A model generated the notes under the pieces. It saw nothing but the letters and a program-made list of their open reading frames with translations, ran no database searches and was not told where the DNA came from. The translations under genes and the position numbers were made by a program. A DNA stretch of 64,000 nucleotides from positions 58,454,749 to 58,518,748 of the forward strand of contig NC_088717.1 in NCBI RefSeq assembly GCF_963576615.1, given 5' to 3'. Below are positions 25,801-37,100 of the stretch, piece by piece; positions within the stretch are counted from its first letter, which is position 1, and the number at the start of each line of letters is the position of its first letter. This DNA comes from Watersipora subatra. Its lineage: Eukaryota; Bryozoa; Gymnolaemata; Cheilostomatida; Watersiporidae.

Positions 25801-26548
25801 GCTAATGAAGCGTATATACTCTTCTTCAGAGTCTGTATAATGCACTGAGTATGTCTAAAATGATGCCTAAGGCTCCTTCACACGAGTCAACACACACTTA
25901 TTATTCTAAAGTTATGCACGGTTTATGAACCGATAACTTACCTTGTTTATTAAACAGCTGAATATTACTCTGATGCTTCTTTTATGACTTGCAGGTGTTC
26001 CTATCTCGGTCCAAGATGGTGTAGTTGAACTAAAACCGGTGATCGATCCCCCATCTAGCTTACATAGTCACAGCCCACCACAAAAGAACAACAAAAAAGG
26101 TGGCTCATTACATACAGCCAGAGTTGACACATATACTTTAGTAATGTCAGAAACTTCTAGATTTGAAACTAAAGTAGATAAAGCGCAAACGAGTATTGCA
26201 TCTGTGCTTGACGAGAGCCGACAACTCCTTCCTCCACCTGTGAATCAAGCACTGCGAACAGCGCATTGGGTAAATACAGTGATAACGAATGAGAATGAAT
26301 TGATAAGTGAGCCGCAGCAAACCAATCAGCCAGACAGACAGACAGACAGACTAAATTCTGGAAAAAGAGTAACAAAAGCCGAAATAAATCACAAGGAGGA
26401 GGATTATGCAGCAAATAAAATGTCTACGAGCGAAAAAGGTGAAGGAGAATTAGAAAAAGAGGAATGTTTAACAGCGAGCGTAGCTAAGCAGCAATCATCT
26501 CCTTCTACAACAAGCATATCATCGGAATTATTTGAGGTGTCAGTCTGA
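12182..26548 (+). CDS. Uncharacterised single-pass membrane protein, 3' three exons
   Basis: I do not recognise this protein. Three exons join cleanly, all by phase-1 introns: 12182-12310 (acceptor tctctcgtag, donor GTGCGT), 22416-22577 (acceptor tgttgtag, donor GTATGT) and 25995-26548 (acceptor gacttgcag, stop TGA). The first junction completes one hydrophobic helix, [18 protein letters not shown], half from each exon, which is strong support for the model. Outside it is a short stretch with one N-glycosylation sequon (NAT). Inside follow the basic, Cys-containing [15 protein letters not shown] and a polar, Ser/Lys/Glu-rich tail of about 230 residues ending FEVSV, which could be a class II PDZ ligand (V-S-V). 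Phase-1 symmetry is typical of receptor-like genes, so a larger ectodomain may be encoded by 5' exons not found here. The alternative is that the first exon starts at an ATG at 12109. The 10.1-kb first intron holds most of the repeats of this region. Confidence 0.7.
12720..12865. repeat. Imperfect (ACT/ATT)n trinucleotide tract
   Basis: Interspersed tactac, tattac and tgttac triplets over about 145 bp. The reverse strand stays open only because of the composition. Confidence 0.8.
13252..13347. repeat. 32-bp tandem repeat, 3 copies
   Basis: Three copies of a unit containing taagtgggtggccaaggttt, with small differences. Confidence 0.85.
13740..13785. repeat. Two-copy tandem repeat
   Basis: cagtcggctgtgtgacca occurs twice about 24 bp apart. 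The neighbouring 13430-13620 region has dispersed, degenerate gacaggtgtt-like motifs. Confidence 0.6.
14790..15000. repeat. AT-rich (TA)n microsatellite region
   Basis: Long runs of tatata with tacatg interruptions, directly before the SINE-like copy that begins near 15003. Confidence 0.85.
15003..15500 (+). mobile_element. tRNA-derived SINE-like copy
   Basis: Segment 15050-15365 matches, in reverse, 59820-60130. Shared blocks include gcaggtaatgtagttgcctg and the stretch ending gccgtgagagc. Within it a tRNA-like region (about 15260-15330) carries a B-box-like gagatcaaatcc. It is followed by the family tail ttttaattgctataactgga and a gaatgctcgccgttgcacag module. No protein is encoded. The tRNA assignment rests on the box-like motifs only. 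Confidence 0.7.
15651..16765. repeat. 1.1-kb (ACTATC/ACT)n array
   Basis: Imperfect 3/9-bp periodic sequence of actatcact and gctatcact, with a longer-range pattern in which gttgctatcacttctatcgc recurs roughly every 50-100 bp. Several frames on both strands remain open for about 380-400 codons purely because of the triplet period, and I do not count them as genes. Confidence 0.93.
16766..16975 (+). mobile_element. SINE-like fragment
   Basis: Contains gtgtagtggtttagattgct (A-box-like), then aaggttcagagataaaatca (B-box-like), the family tail attttaatagctataactgg, and a gtgaatgcctggcattgccc module with aataaaaaag. It abuts the preceding triplet array. Confidence 0.6.
17481..18115. repeat. 26-bp minisatellite derived from a SINE A-box half, about 24 copies
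   Basis: Unit tagccttgtggttacacact plus tgatag. It resembles a tRNA A-box/D-arm stretch (TRGCNNAGTGG then TTA). The last unit runs directly into a SINE body whose B-box-like gagttcaaatcc lies about 50 bp further on, so the array appears to have grown from the SINE's own 5' half. Confidence 0.88.
18090..18300 (+). mobile_element. tRNA-derived SINE copy at the end of the 26-bp array
   Basis: After the last array unit comes gaatgccatgagttcaaatc (B-box-like). Two copies of the gaaggtgatttttc...ataactataaccagacagac tail module follow. The 5' half is the amplified minisatellite. Confidence 0.65.
18315..18415. repeat. (TA)n with tatatgtatataaac repeats
   Basis: Tandem TA dinucleotides interrupted by three aaacttatatg-like copies. 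Confidence 0.85.
18420..19600. other. Intronic DNA without recognised features
   Basis: AT-rich. It contains a short tacatg tandem near 19060-19100 and nothing else recognisable. Confidence 0.4.
19618..19872. repeat. Polypyrimidine (CCCT)n/(CT)n tract
   Basis: About 250 bp of almost pure C and T on the + strand in alternating ccct and ctct blocks. Low-complexity frames on both strands (Arg/Glu/Gly-rich and Ser/Leu/Pro-rich) are artefacts. Confidence 0.95.
20225..21965 (-). mobile_element. Ty3/gypsy retroelement fossil, pol 3' part
   Basis: Read on the minus strand, this holds the end of an RNase H region (about 21580-21960), then integrase, including the SDNGPQF core near 21010-21040, an EYRNT motif near 20840 and a C-terminal region to about 20230. 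No gag, protease, complete reverse transcriptase or LTRs were recognised. It is a truncated, broken, old copy with several breaks, lying in the first intron of the membrane-protein gene. Confidence 0.85.
21966..22121 (-). mobile_element. LINE endonuclease fragment
   Basis: The minus strand reads [13 protein letters not shown], then IIGIYAPTM and a following ETIESFY. This is the AP-endonuclease-like domain of non-LTR retrotransposons (RTE/jockey-like). About 50 codons remain, without the reverse transcriptase. It directly abuts the Ty3/gypsy fossil on its left. Confidence 0.75.
22600..23750. other. Intron of the membrane-protein gene, no features seen
   Basis: AT-rich sequence with a few repeats of taggtctta-like words near 23330-23380. 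No exon with consistent phase was found. Confidence 0.4.
23760..23915. repeat. 15-bp minisatellite, about 10 copies
   Basis: Unit tatgttagaccactc with small substitutions. The period is divisible by three, which explains the open frames reading YVRPL. Confidence 0.88.
24715..24950. repeat. Degenerate tandem repeat of about 45-60 bp
   Basis: About five diverged copies sharing gtgtagctgcaatgctagac-like words, spaced 45-60 bp apart. Confidence 0.6.
24950..25990. other. Intron of the membrane-protein gene, no features seen
   Basis: AT-rich sequence with no repeat or exon recognised until the acceptor at 25994. Confidence 0.4.
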
Positions 26549-26905
26549 TGCTTCCTAAAGTTCTTATCTGTCACTCACCAGCATTTAGAGCCGCATTCGT
26601 TGTTCAATCACAAAAAAGTAACATTTTGAATGCCTCCCTGAAAACTGTCAAACTCACTATTAAAATTATAAATATCTTAAAAGAATTACGGCTAAGCTTT
26701 TAACAGCTTGTTTTAATATGAACACTGGATTTTGTGCAATATAAGATTTTGTTGTAGACACAATGCAAACATTTTCAGACACAGATATTTTGACAATTTC
26801 TTTTTTATAGCTAATATATCAGATTGTACATAGAGAATGGATTTTGACACGTCCTTTGCAAGTTATGTAAAGATTTTAAAGTGGACCTTCAGTAAAGAAT
26901 GTCAT

Positions 26906-26911
26906 AATAAA
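26906..26911 (+). promoter_or_regulatory. Polyadenylation signal of the membrane-protein gene
   Basis: AATAAA lies about 360 nt after the TGA stop. It is the first canonical signal in the 3' flank that I noticed. Confidence 0.6.
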
Positions 26912-27277
26912 GTTGAAGGTTTGTTAGTTTACACCTTGCCACGGATTGAATACATAGGCTTCTAGCTGCAGGTAGACAGCAGGTAGACCTTACAGTTAAG
27001 GTCTGTTCCTATGCTAACAATACTAACATATTTAGCGGGTCAAATTAATACTAGTTTTCTTTCAGAAAGACAACTCCAAATAAGATATATTCTTTGATAC
27101 ATACGCACACTCATGCATTAATATATATATACATGTAATAATACTATCATGTATAGATAGGTTTCTTGTAATTAATGCAAAACTCTTGCTCTGCTCACTG
27201 AACTAGGTGTGCAAAACAGTAAATATTGAAAATCTGCTGATCGATAACAAATTATTGTACTAGTATATTATATTATT

Positions 27278-27283
27278 TTTATT
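27278..27283 (-). promoter_or_regulatory. Candidate polyadenylation signal of GAS8
   Basis: TTTATT on the + strand is AATAAA on the GAS8 strand, about 230 nt after its stop codon. Confidence 0.45.
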
Positions 27284-27512
27284 ATAATATTAATGTAGTC
27301 ATCAACAAACAATTATTTGCTCCATAAAAATATTTGTTTAAAGTCAGTAATGACAGTTCATAAAGTATTTTCTAATAAACTGTCAACAAAAACACCATTT
27401 CTCATCCGAGAATGTTAGCAACAACCAGATCGTATAAAGCCATCCTTCATACATCCTACATATATACACATAATAGTAGTGTCTCTATCCCATTCTCTGT
27501 CATATCTATGTT

Positions 27513-30456
27513 TTACATGGGGGCGCTGACCAACCCAGCCGGTCCATGGCCGAGCTGCTGTCCACCAACAGTACTCTCTAGAGGTTTAAAGCCAAGTTCC
27601 TCCGTTGGCACTCCGAACATGTTGAGTTTAGCCTCGTATGTACGCATCAAGTCATTATGGGCCTTACAGACTCGTGCCAACTCATATTGCAAGTCCTGCA
27701 AGCAATACAGGCTAATATCAGACTGATACGGCCAGAGTAACAACTTCACTGAATATAACGTAGCGTGTCATCTAATCTAAACAACAGGTTAAAATATGGG
27801 GGCTACCATGGAACAGGCTCATGCCTCTTAGCCTTATCAAAGTTATAAGTACAAACCTGGACTGAACTAAAACATCCAGAGTTGTATTACAACATCATAA
27901 AAACTAACGGGACTTTTAATTTTGTATTTTCTTTAGCTACAAACTTGTAAATACACTAAGAATTATCTGTCATAGAACCTGCACCATCCAAATAACCGCT
28001 GTAAGATGGACAGGCTACACATGCCCCGCACCAACCTTGATAGCAGAGTTCTTGCTATCTAGAACATCCTCCAGTTTCCTAGTAACCACTGTTAGCGCTG
28101 TTGGGTCAAGGTTGGATGCTGAGAGAACCTCATTGAGTTGCGCTTCTTTCTTCTCAAGAGTGTCAGCAAGAGCCGACAATTTCTTCTCCAGCAACAGATT
28201 CTTGAAGTTAGACTTTTGCTGTACCTCATGAATAGCCTGTGTAACAGAGTGAAAAGGTGATGAGCTGACTCACCTTACACCGAAACATTAGTTATGTATA
28301 TTCGTAACCTCATTTTATTGTTTAAAAATTAGCGAGTTGAGACCAATCATTGCAATAGATATAAAAATCTACTCAGGAGGCCAAACGAAGAGCGAAAACT
28401 CACCTTAACAAACTTGGTGTAGAGATCATCTCTCTCAGATTGAATCTTTTCAAACCTTTGTTCCAGCACTTCGTGTTCCCACTGCAGACCTCTCAAATCC
28501 TCTTCCATCACCTGTAGCAATCTTATTGTTGGAGCACAGCCTAGCTCAGCTTAACTTCACAAAACAAAAGCTCTGCATGTGATTATCATGTGAAAACTTA
28601 TATGAAAGGTAGATAACTATTTCCGCTAACACCGTTAGGCAGCCAGCCCTCCATATTGTAAGCTAATTTTAGTAAAGTGTAAGTAATCAGTCTATCTAAA
28701 TCTAAACCAGCAGCAATTATACATTTACTTTATTTACTTACTAAAAAGCATCTAACAAGATCTCAACCAGAAACTGGCTTTCTCTGAATATAAACTAGAT
28801 GAGTCTGTAGCATTAGTTCCTACCTTCAATCGAGCCTTTGCATTAATGAGAGCCTGTTTGTCTTTATCATAGTTAGCCAATTGCTTCCTCAGCTCTTCCA
28901 CTTCCTCTCTTGCCTTTTGCAGAGGCTCCACAAGTCGTCGGTTCTCCGCCATTACTTCATTCATCTGCTTTTCCATCCTCTCCTCTTTCTTTTTCATCTC
29001 CTCAACCTGCGTCATCACAAAAACTGTTAGCGATTTTGCACAACAATTTTGGGTAGTTTTTTTTATGACGATAGCAATCAACTATATTATGGTCACGACA
29101 AGTGTGATAAAAACAGAAGAATATGCTAACACTTGTATTCATCTACATATCATGCATTATAATGTGAAATCTAGAGGACATTATAGTGAAATCTAGGGGA
29201 AATTATACTCGCCTACACATTTGCATCAAATGTATCATTCAATCAAATATTGAGCCAATAAGTGTATTGCTCAAGCTAGTCAAGCAAAGCTGCCAATAGG
29301 TCTCTAGAGCAAAAGCTTTATGGTTTGATGAATAAAGGCAAGGTCTTTGCAAAACAAAACAAAAATGCAAATCATCAAGATGATCATAACGTTAGAGTTT
29401 ATAGTATACTTGCTTCAAACAGTTATTAAAATTACTAAACAACTTACCTGATCTTTGAGAGTGTTGATGAGAGCCAAGTTGTTGAGCGTGATGTCGTTAT
29501 AATAGTTCTTGATGTCACTGAATGCCTTCTCATGGTTCTTCATCAGTGTGTTGATCTGTCCGTTCTTTCTCTCCTGCAATAATTTGGTTGAAATAAGATT
29601 TAAAAAATGAAAACTGATAGCGGCTGAACTACAACTACTAATCAAGAAATGTTCAACCGTATTACTTACCTCGATCTCATGAATTTCAGTCTTTCTTCGC
29701 AGGTCAAGTTCATCACGCAGTGCCCTCATTTTCTTCTCATACTTCAACTCAATCTCTTTTGCTTGTCTTTCAAAATCAGCTCGAAGGTCTGTGATTTGTG
29801 AATCATGTGTCTGAAATAATATTAGTTGAAGGAGTAATAGCCTATTTGTCAAAATATTCGTAGAGTTAGTCCAATCAAATATTATTGCTGCACAAATAAA
29901 AAGCTGTATTTGTTTATTTACTTTACTAATAGTAAAAAATAATCACCTTTTTAAGATTCTTAATGATGTCCTCATGAGCAAGTTCTTGCTCTTTAAGTTC
30001 AACTTTCAACGATCTCTTGTCTTTTCGAAGAACGGTCTCCTCTCCCCTGTGCTCATCTTGTGTCATTTTTAGTGACACAGTGTTCTGAGCTTTCAGCTCA
30101 GAAATGTTATTTTGGTGCTCATACAACAAGTGCTTCACTTTTTGCTTGTAAACCTTAATTTCAATTTGATGTCGTTCCTCTGCATCTTCCATTTCTCTGT
30201 CCTTGTTTCTCAAATCCGCTTTCTTTTCCTCTAACTGTCTTTTTGTAATTTCCCAGAAAGTGTTCACTTTGTCTCTCTCCAGTTGAAAATAATTTCGCTC
30301 TTCTCGCTCTCTGTCTAACTCTTCTCTCAATCTCATTATGTGTTCTTCAAGTTGCTCCTTGCTCATTTCTTCAGTAGAAATTCCATCGATAACAGTCGGA
30401 GTCTTTGCAGACTTTTTGCCTTTCTTACCGCTACCCTTTTTCTTTTTAGGTGGCAT
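27513..30456 (-). CDS. GAS8: Dynein regulatory complex subunit 4 (GAS8/DRC4), complete
   Basis: A coiled-coil subunit of the nexin-dynein regulatory complex of motile axonemes, where it helps coordinate dynein activity along the doublets. Seven exons on the minus strand: 29947-30456, 29670-29810, 29448-29573, 28824-29006, 28404-28511, 28036-28236 and 27513-27695. All introns are phase 0 with good GT/AG ends, giving about 483 aa (human about 478). The protein starts with the basic [15 protein letters not shown]. It then shows near-identity to vertebrate GAS8 at [51 protein letters not shown] and PLQKAREE, and near the end at [14 protein letters not shown]. It ends [12 protein letters not shown]. 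It is coiled coil almost throughout. Its start codon faces OFD1 731 bp away. Start chosen as the only ATG before the conserved basic N-terminus. Confidence 0.97.
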
Positions 30457-31187
30457 TCTGTCTTTTAATACTAGAACCTAACTAATATACTTAACTGACC
30501 AAATTTTTCTTTTGAAGTAACAAAATATTTACCAGGTTGTCATTTCACGAAGGTCTCGCGCAACTGACTCTCGCTATTCCATTCCTTGGTAACCAAGCAC
30601 GTTTTAACCAAGGCTTTCTATTGGCCCGATAAACAAATACTGTTCAATTAAAAACTTTTTAACATAAAACCATTGAATGATTTGATAGATATTAAACGCG
30701 GAGCTGCTAAAGCTTCATAGACATAGCTCAACATAGTGCAATGAAGTATACGGTAATTACAATAATTGTAAGCGGATGTCAGAGATTGTATACAAAGATT
30801 TGAAATGAGCATGGAGTTTTCTTTGGCGTGCGTTGTAGCATAGTTCTCGTAATATTTTTCGTACGCAAGTGCAGCCAGGCTTATACGGTTGTCAGTGCAA
30901 CCGTATCTTGCTGTTTTTGAGAATGGTAATTCAAAAGCTTTGCTGACCAATGTTGGCAACAAGCTTTTTTGTTTGTCCCATTGCCTATTTACAGAATAAT
31001 AGTTTTTTTTTTTTTAATATAATTTGGCCAAATATAAAACAGATTTTACTAATTTTACATATATAGTTTTTGATGTTCAAATTTGTCATGAAGATTTATT
31101 TACGTATGTATTGAATTTGAGCATACTCGCTGTTTGTTGCAGCCTATTTGACTATTGTAACAGTAAGACAGATTCGGCTGAAGAGTT
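30457..31187. promoter_or_regulatory. Shared GAS8/OFD1 promoter region
   Basis: This 731-bp gap between two divergent ciliary genes must hold both 5' UTRs and promoters. Candidate sites by eye: a forkhead-type ATAAACA at 30629-30635; an RFX-like partial X-box GTAACC-A-AGCACG at 30589-30601 whose right half matches only in part; an RFX half site GGCAAC at 30955-30960; and inverted CCAAT boxes near 30620 and 30948. None is proof of binding. Confidence 0.5.
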
Positions 31188-34100
31188 ATGGCATCCTCAG
31201 TGCAAGGTTCTAGTAGGGGCAAATCGCGAAGTGTGAAAAAACTTCCAAAGGCTTCACAGAGTTCTAGTGAGGAGATGAGCGCCGAAGAAATGAGGAATGT
31301 GTTATATGAACGGTTACATAACAGAGGGCTGCTCGACACGCTCAAGGTATCCGGTATATACATCACACTCAGTCTGCTAAGGATAATGCATATTAGAGGG
31401 TTGTTAACGTCTTCAATTTGATTTTAGTCGCAGTTGCGAGACTACATGGTAGCGGAATTGACAGGGAAGGCCAGTCACCCTCGGCAACGTCCAGCTTGTC
31501 TGGAGCAACGGTTACTCGATAGCCTGATATACAAATACCTATGTGACATGGGTTGTGACTATACAGTCGGTATCTTTTTGCCAGAGTCTGGAATTACCAA
31601 GAGAGAGGTATGTGAACCCAAAATTTGCATATCAGGGCTGTAGCATAGTCTCAATACTTCATGGATAATGATCTACCATGGATTATACCCATGGTAAAGG
31701 TCTAGTATCTTGTCTGAGCTTATGATATTTTTGTGTTATTTGTGACAAGGAATCGATTGCATACTACGTAATTATTATCATCAAAGCCAGCTCAAGCTTT
31801 TGTTTTAAATAACCTGCGAAAGCCCCCATGTCAGAAGCAAAAGCCAGAATGTAGCCATTATAAAAGAGATTGTTTGTTAGTATGGCATTGGGAAGTTTAC
31901 AATGTACTAAATATGTTACAACTTTTACAAGCTTAGCTTTTCACGCATTCTGGCACCCGGCAGTGTGCCCGGGATTTGTTGCAACCTGAGGTCAGACACT
32001 AGTTGCTGCACATATGATTCATCCTGGTTACACGATCTCCAAAGCTTGCTGCATATGTTTCTATTATGAGTTGTTTTATTTCTCCATTTCACTTTTTACA
32101 AACCTTCTTTTAGATTCTGAGCAGTGAGGAAATGAAGGAGCTTCTGAGTCTTCCTGCTGCCATACAAGGCAGGCCAGAGGGTTCTCTCCTCCAGTTGGCT
32201 GTTTCCAGCATCATGTCTTCGAGAGGAGTGGATAAGGTTGCTGATAGGGACACACAGACAGACTCTCATGCATTGCTCCTTAGTATGTAGTCTTTAGCTC
32301 AACATTGGCTGCAATATATAGCCAAAGGTTTCACTGAAATTTAATCTTTTTTGACTGATATGCACATTATGTATGTTCTTAATACATCTTCACTTTGTCA
32401 ATGTCGCATTACTGTTTTCTCTACCCGCACCAATACACTGAGCATGCGTTTTATAAAAGTCTAATGACAGATATACGTGTAAATGTGATTGCAGGTGACA
32501 AGCTGTCAGACATAGACAAAGAGTTTTCTGTCAAGTCACAAACTAAAACTACAGCTGTGTCGGTTGAGGAGCGATTGCTGTCACACCAAAGGAGGGTGGA
32601 GCTTGCCTGCAGCCAAAAAAGTCAGCAGGACTTTGATCGCTGGAAGAAACTAGAGTTGGAGACTGTTCGAATGACCGAGAGAGAAAAGGTTCAGAGGGAG
32701 ATGCAAGACAGACGAAGACAGGTGTGTAGTTTTGACTGACTCGTGTTCTACACTCCGGTGTTAGATGATCTTACCGGCTGATGCTAAATACTAGGATGGA
32801 TTATATAATTGGTTAAATTTGCTTTTGCAAGGTTCTGAAAGTTGTAGAATGTTTCAATATAGTGTCTGATGTGATTGTAATGGCGCAATTGTTTCAAATG
32901 CTTGCGCGAATGGTGTGGATATGTCTGAAGTTAGCTAAGGAAATCTGCTTTAGCTTGAAGATGAATATCGCAAGAAAGCCCAAGCGCTAACGGAGAGAGA
33001 GAAAGCCCTGACTGACTCGGTCAAAATGGAGTTTGAGTCGGCACAAAGGGAGGCATTCCAGCAGCGGCAGCAGTTACTGCAGCAGTCTGAGCAGCTGAGG
33101 CATCGTGATGCTGAGATACGAGAAGAGCGTAATCACCTAACTAGGTTGAACATCGAGCTCTAGCTGTTTCTAGTCTATTCACTTGACTTTTTATATCTTA
33201 CTACAGCGATACCCCATTGCTATGTCAGCTGTTACTTACTAGAGCTTATACCGTTACAATATCATCTCACTGTTCACGCTTTTCATTTTATGTATACTGT
33301 AGCATGGTGGAAGTTTAGAGGTGTTACTGCTCTTGTCACTACTCTTGTCACTAGTCTTGTCACTACTCTTGTCACTAGTCTTGTCACTACTCTTGTTACT
33401 AGTCTTGTCACTGCTCTTGTCACTGCTCTTGTCACTACTCTTGTCACTAGTCTTGTCGCTAGTTGTCACTAGTCTTGTCACTAGTCTTGTCACTAGTCTT
33501 GTCACTAGTCTTGTCACTAGTCTTGTCACTAGTCTTGTCACTAGTCTTGTCACTAGTCTTGTCACTAGTCTTGTCACTAGTCTTGTCACTAGTCTTGTCA
33601 CTAGTCTTGTCACTAGTCTTGTCACTAGTCTTGTCACTAGTCTTGCGGTATTAATCTCCATGTTTCACTACTGTCAATACATGCTTTACTCAGACTTCAG
33701 AAAGCAAATGAAGAGAAACTAGAGAAGCTAGAGCAGATGCTCAGGAAACGTGAACTTGAAATAGAGAAGAAAGAGTTGCACATGGATAACACCTTGCGCG
33801 CTCAGCAAGAAAGGTACGTCTCAGCAAGAAAGGTATGTGTAAGTCGAGAGAACATTTCCAAATACTTGCCATAAGTAATGTCTAATAATCACTGATAGTA
33901 TGTTACTTATGTTTTAGATGCAAAATGGAGGAGCAATTAGCTTACGATTCCAGGAATAGAGAGCTAAAAGCCTGGGAAGAGCAACTTAAAGGTAAATTAA
34001 ATTTTAAATTCAAATACCGTGTTCAAAAAATCCCTCATCTGAGCTACTGGTAATTCCTACATCTTTAATATCCACTCAATTGGCTGTGTCAGACTTATGA

Positions 34101-37100
34101 ATACTAGTGCTAAGCAATTGTATGGCATTACCATCTTTGGGAGTTGTCTGCTCTTAGTGGCTTGGACAATTTCGTTTTTCTTTTCTTTTCAACTTTCAGT
34201 TTCACAAAGAACAGCGTATTATGTCAATCAATTAGCGCTGCTCTAAATGCACTAAACAATGCTGTCTCTATACCATAGCAAATCTGCTGTAAGCCGCGCT
34301 GTCTCCTTACCATAACAGCCGTGCTATTCAATAACCCAAAATCCTGTTTCACAGACAAGGAGAGTAGTCTAGAGAGGGAGAAGCGCAGTATACTTACCAA
34401 CAATGAAAGAAAGGAGTTGCTGGATTTGAGGCTTAGCAAAGGAGAGATGGAGAAAAAGATACAAAAGCATACTATGGAAGTCTCAGGGCTCGAGATGAGC
34501 ATAGTTGGTCTGCAGGAGCGGCTTGCTAAGGTTTCTCTTCATTATGTAACCAGTAATGAAACATTTACTGTTTGACTTGCAGTGAATGATAGCGATGCTG
34601 GATTTCAGATCATGTTGCTTTTTATAGTTTGAGTCGCGTTTGGAGCTCTACTAGCATTCCCTAGAATGTTATTGCGTCTAGTCAATATTGCTTATATACA
34701 GAGGCATAGTCTCATACCACTATAGTAATCCCTCGTTGTTGCCGTTTGATCGGGACGGGCGATCATTGCTGAAAGTGAACATCTAGGAAATAGAAACTAA
34801 TGAACTCATAAGTATTTTCCTCCTTTTATAAGTCCATTAGTCAATTTTAAGGGTTGTGGGCATTTAAGAAACATGATGAAAGGTGTCACTAACACTAAGA
34901 GACATGATGAAGGGTTTCACTAGCACTAAGAGACATGATGAAGGGTGTCATTAACACTAAGAGACAGGATGAAGGGTGTCACTAACACTAAGAGACATGA
35001 TGAAGGGTGTCACTAACACTAAGAGACATGATGAAGGGTGTCATTAACACTAAGAGACATGATGAAGGGAGTCATAACACTAAGAGAAATGATGAAGGGC
35101 GTCACTAACACTAAGAGACAGGATGAAGGGTGTCACTAACACCAAGAGACAGGATGAAGGGTGTCACTAACACTAAGAGATATGATGAAGGGTGTCACTA
35201 ACCGTAAGAGACACGATGAAGGGTGTCACTAACACTAAGAGACATGGTGAAGGGTGTCACTAACACTAAGAGACATGATGAAGGGTGTCACTAACAATTT
35301 GCACTTTGAACTGCGATGACTGCTAACACAATGATGCTCGTGGAGAGATTTCATTGGGCCAGAGTATGAGAGAAATTTATGTATTTTAGGTTTTTTGTTT
35401 TTTAAATATTGTAATTTTCTAATTACTATTTATTTCGGTGTGAAGTACTGAACCTGTAAAAACTGAACCACGATGTAGTAAGGAAACACTGTACCTGCTC
35501 GTCAGGTGACTAAAATTTACTGGCTGTAGTCGCATAGTGACAGTTCCATCGTGTTGCAGATGTTTGACTACGAGGTCTTGAAGGAAAGCAACATCTCATT
35601 GAAGAAGGATTTGGAGATGACAAAGGAGAGACTTCACTGTCTCACGAAGGAGTACCACCTTCTCCAGGTTTGCTATATCTATACCTGTATCAGTGGCAGC
35701 ACATTCTCTATGTCTGCTATATCTATACTTGTATCAGCGGCAGCACATTCTCTATGTCTGCTATATTTATACCTGTATCAGTAGCAGCACATTCTCTATG
35801 TCTGCTATATCTATACCTGTATCAGTGGCAGCACATTCTCTATGTCTGCTATATCTATACCTGTATCAGTAGCAGCACATTCTCTATGTCTGCTATATCT
35901 ATACCTGTATCAGTGGCAGCACATTCTCTGTCTGCTATATCTATACTTGTATCAGTAGCAGCACCTTCTCTATGTCTGCTATATCTATACCTGTATCAGT
36001 AGCAGCACCTTCTCTATGTCTGCTATATCTATGCCTCTATCAGTGGCAGCACCTTCCCTATGTCTGCTATATCTATACTTGTATCAGTAGCAGCACCTTC
36101 TCTACGTCTGCTATATCTATACCTGTATCAGTAGCAGCACCTCCTCTATGTCTGCTATATCTATACCTGTATCAGCAGCAGCACTTTGAAGGCGTTGCTA
36201 CTGATACAGGCTTGGGTAGGCAGGGACTAGGTATATAGGACCATTACATCATCTGCGAATATTATGGCACAATTTAGTGGCAGGTGCTTAGAAATAAGCT
36301 TTCGGCAGGTTTGTTGAAAGGCAACATAACGGTAACATATGTCATATGAAATACCTAGAGTGTGGTATCACATTGGCCTTCAGATAATCTATTTGTAGAT
36401 GTGCAACATGCACCAGCTGAAGCTAGGCGTGCTATGTGACATGATGCTGACTATATTATATTATCTTACAGGAGAAATATGAGCAGACAATAATTGATGG
36501 AAAGGAAAAAGCAGGAGTAGGGGAGATAATGCTCATCAAAACACATATGCAGAAAGAGAGGGATAAGGCTCTTGATGAGAAGGTCACTTACTAGACACTG
36601 TATTAGTACTAACTTCATTGAGTAGCGTCATCTATCAGTAAAGCTAGTTAATTTATTGAATGCTTTTAAATGTATGTTAAAGGTTAAAGACTTGTCTGCT
36701 AAAACAACAGCTTCTATTATTTAGAAGAAACTCATCTAAAATAAAATAATTACGGCTTTATTAAACACAAAAAGACTTTCGGTTATTGTGACATTGACAG
36801 ACACATTCATGCTCGCTCTTTAAAAGGTCATTTTTTCCAGGATGACAAGAGACTACAGGTTTCACATTCCTTGTGTAGAGGCCATCTAATGGCACTAGTC
36901 ATTAGACCTGGTAAGCAATGTACATCTGAAAGCTGCCAAGTGAGTCTTTTTTGTAGGTTCTGCTTGAGCACAGGCTAAAAGAAATGGATGCGAGGTTTCA
37001 TGAACAAATGAGAAAGAATGATGCAATGGTGAGGGAGTTTGAGCTGCAAACAGACAGACAGAAATATATGAACAAAGAGTATTCAGAGTTACGCAAGCAC

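Noticed and set aside
33254-33722. Frames of LVTSLVTS or SDKS repeats on both strands
   Set aside because: 12-bp minisatellite within OFD1 intron 5.
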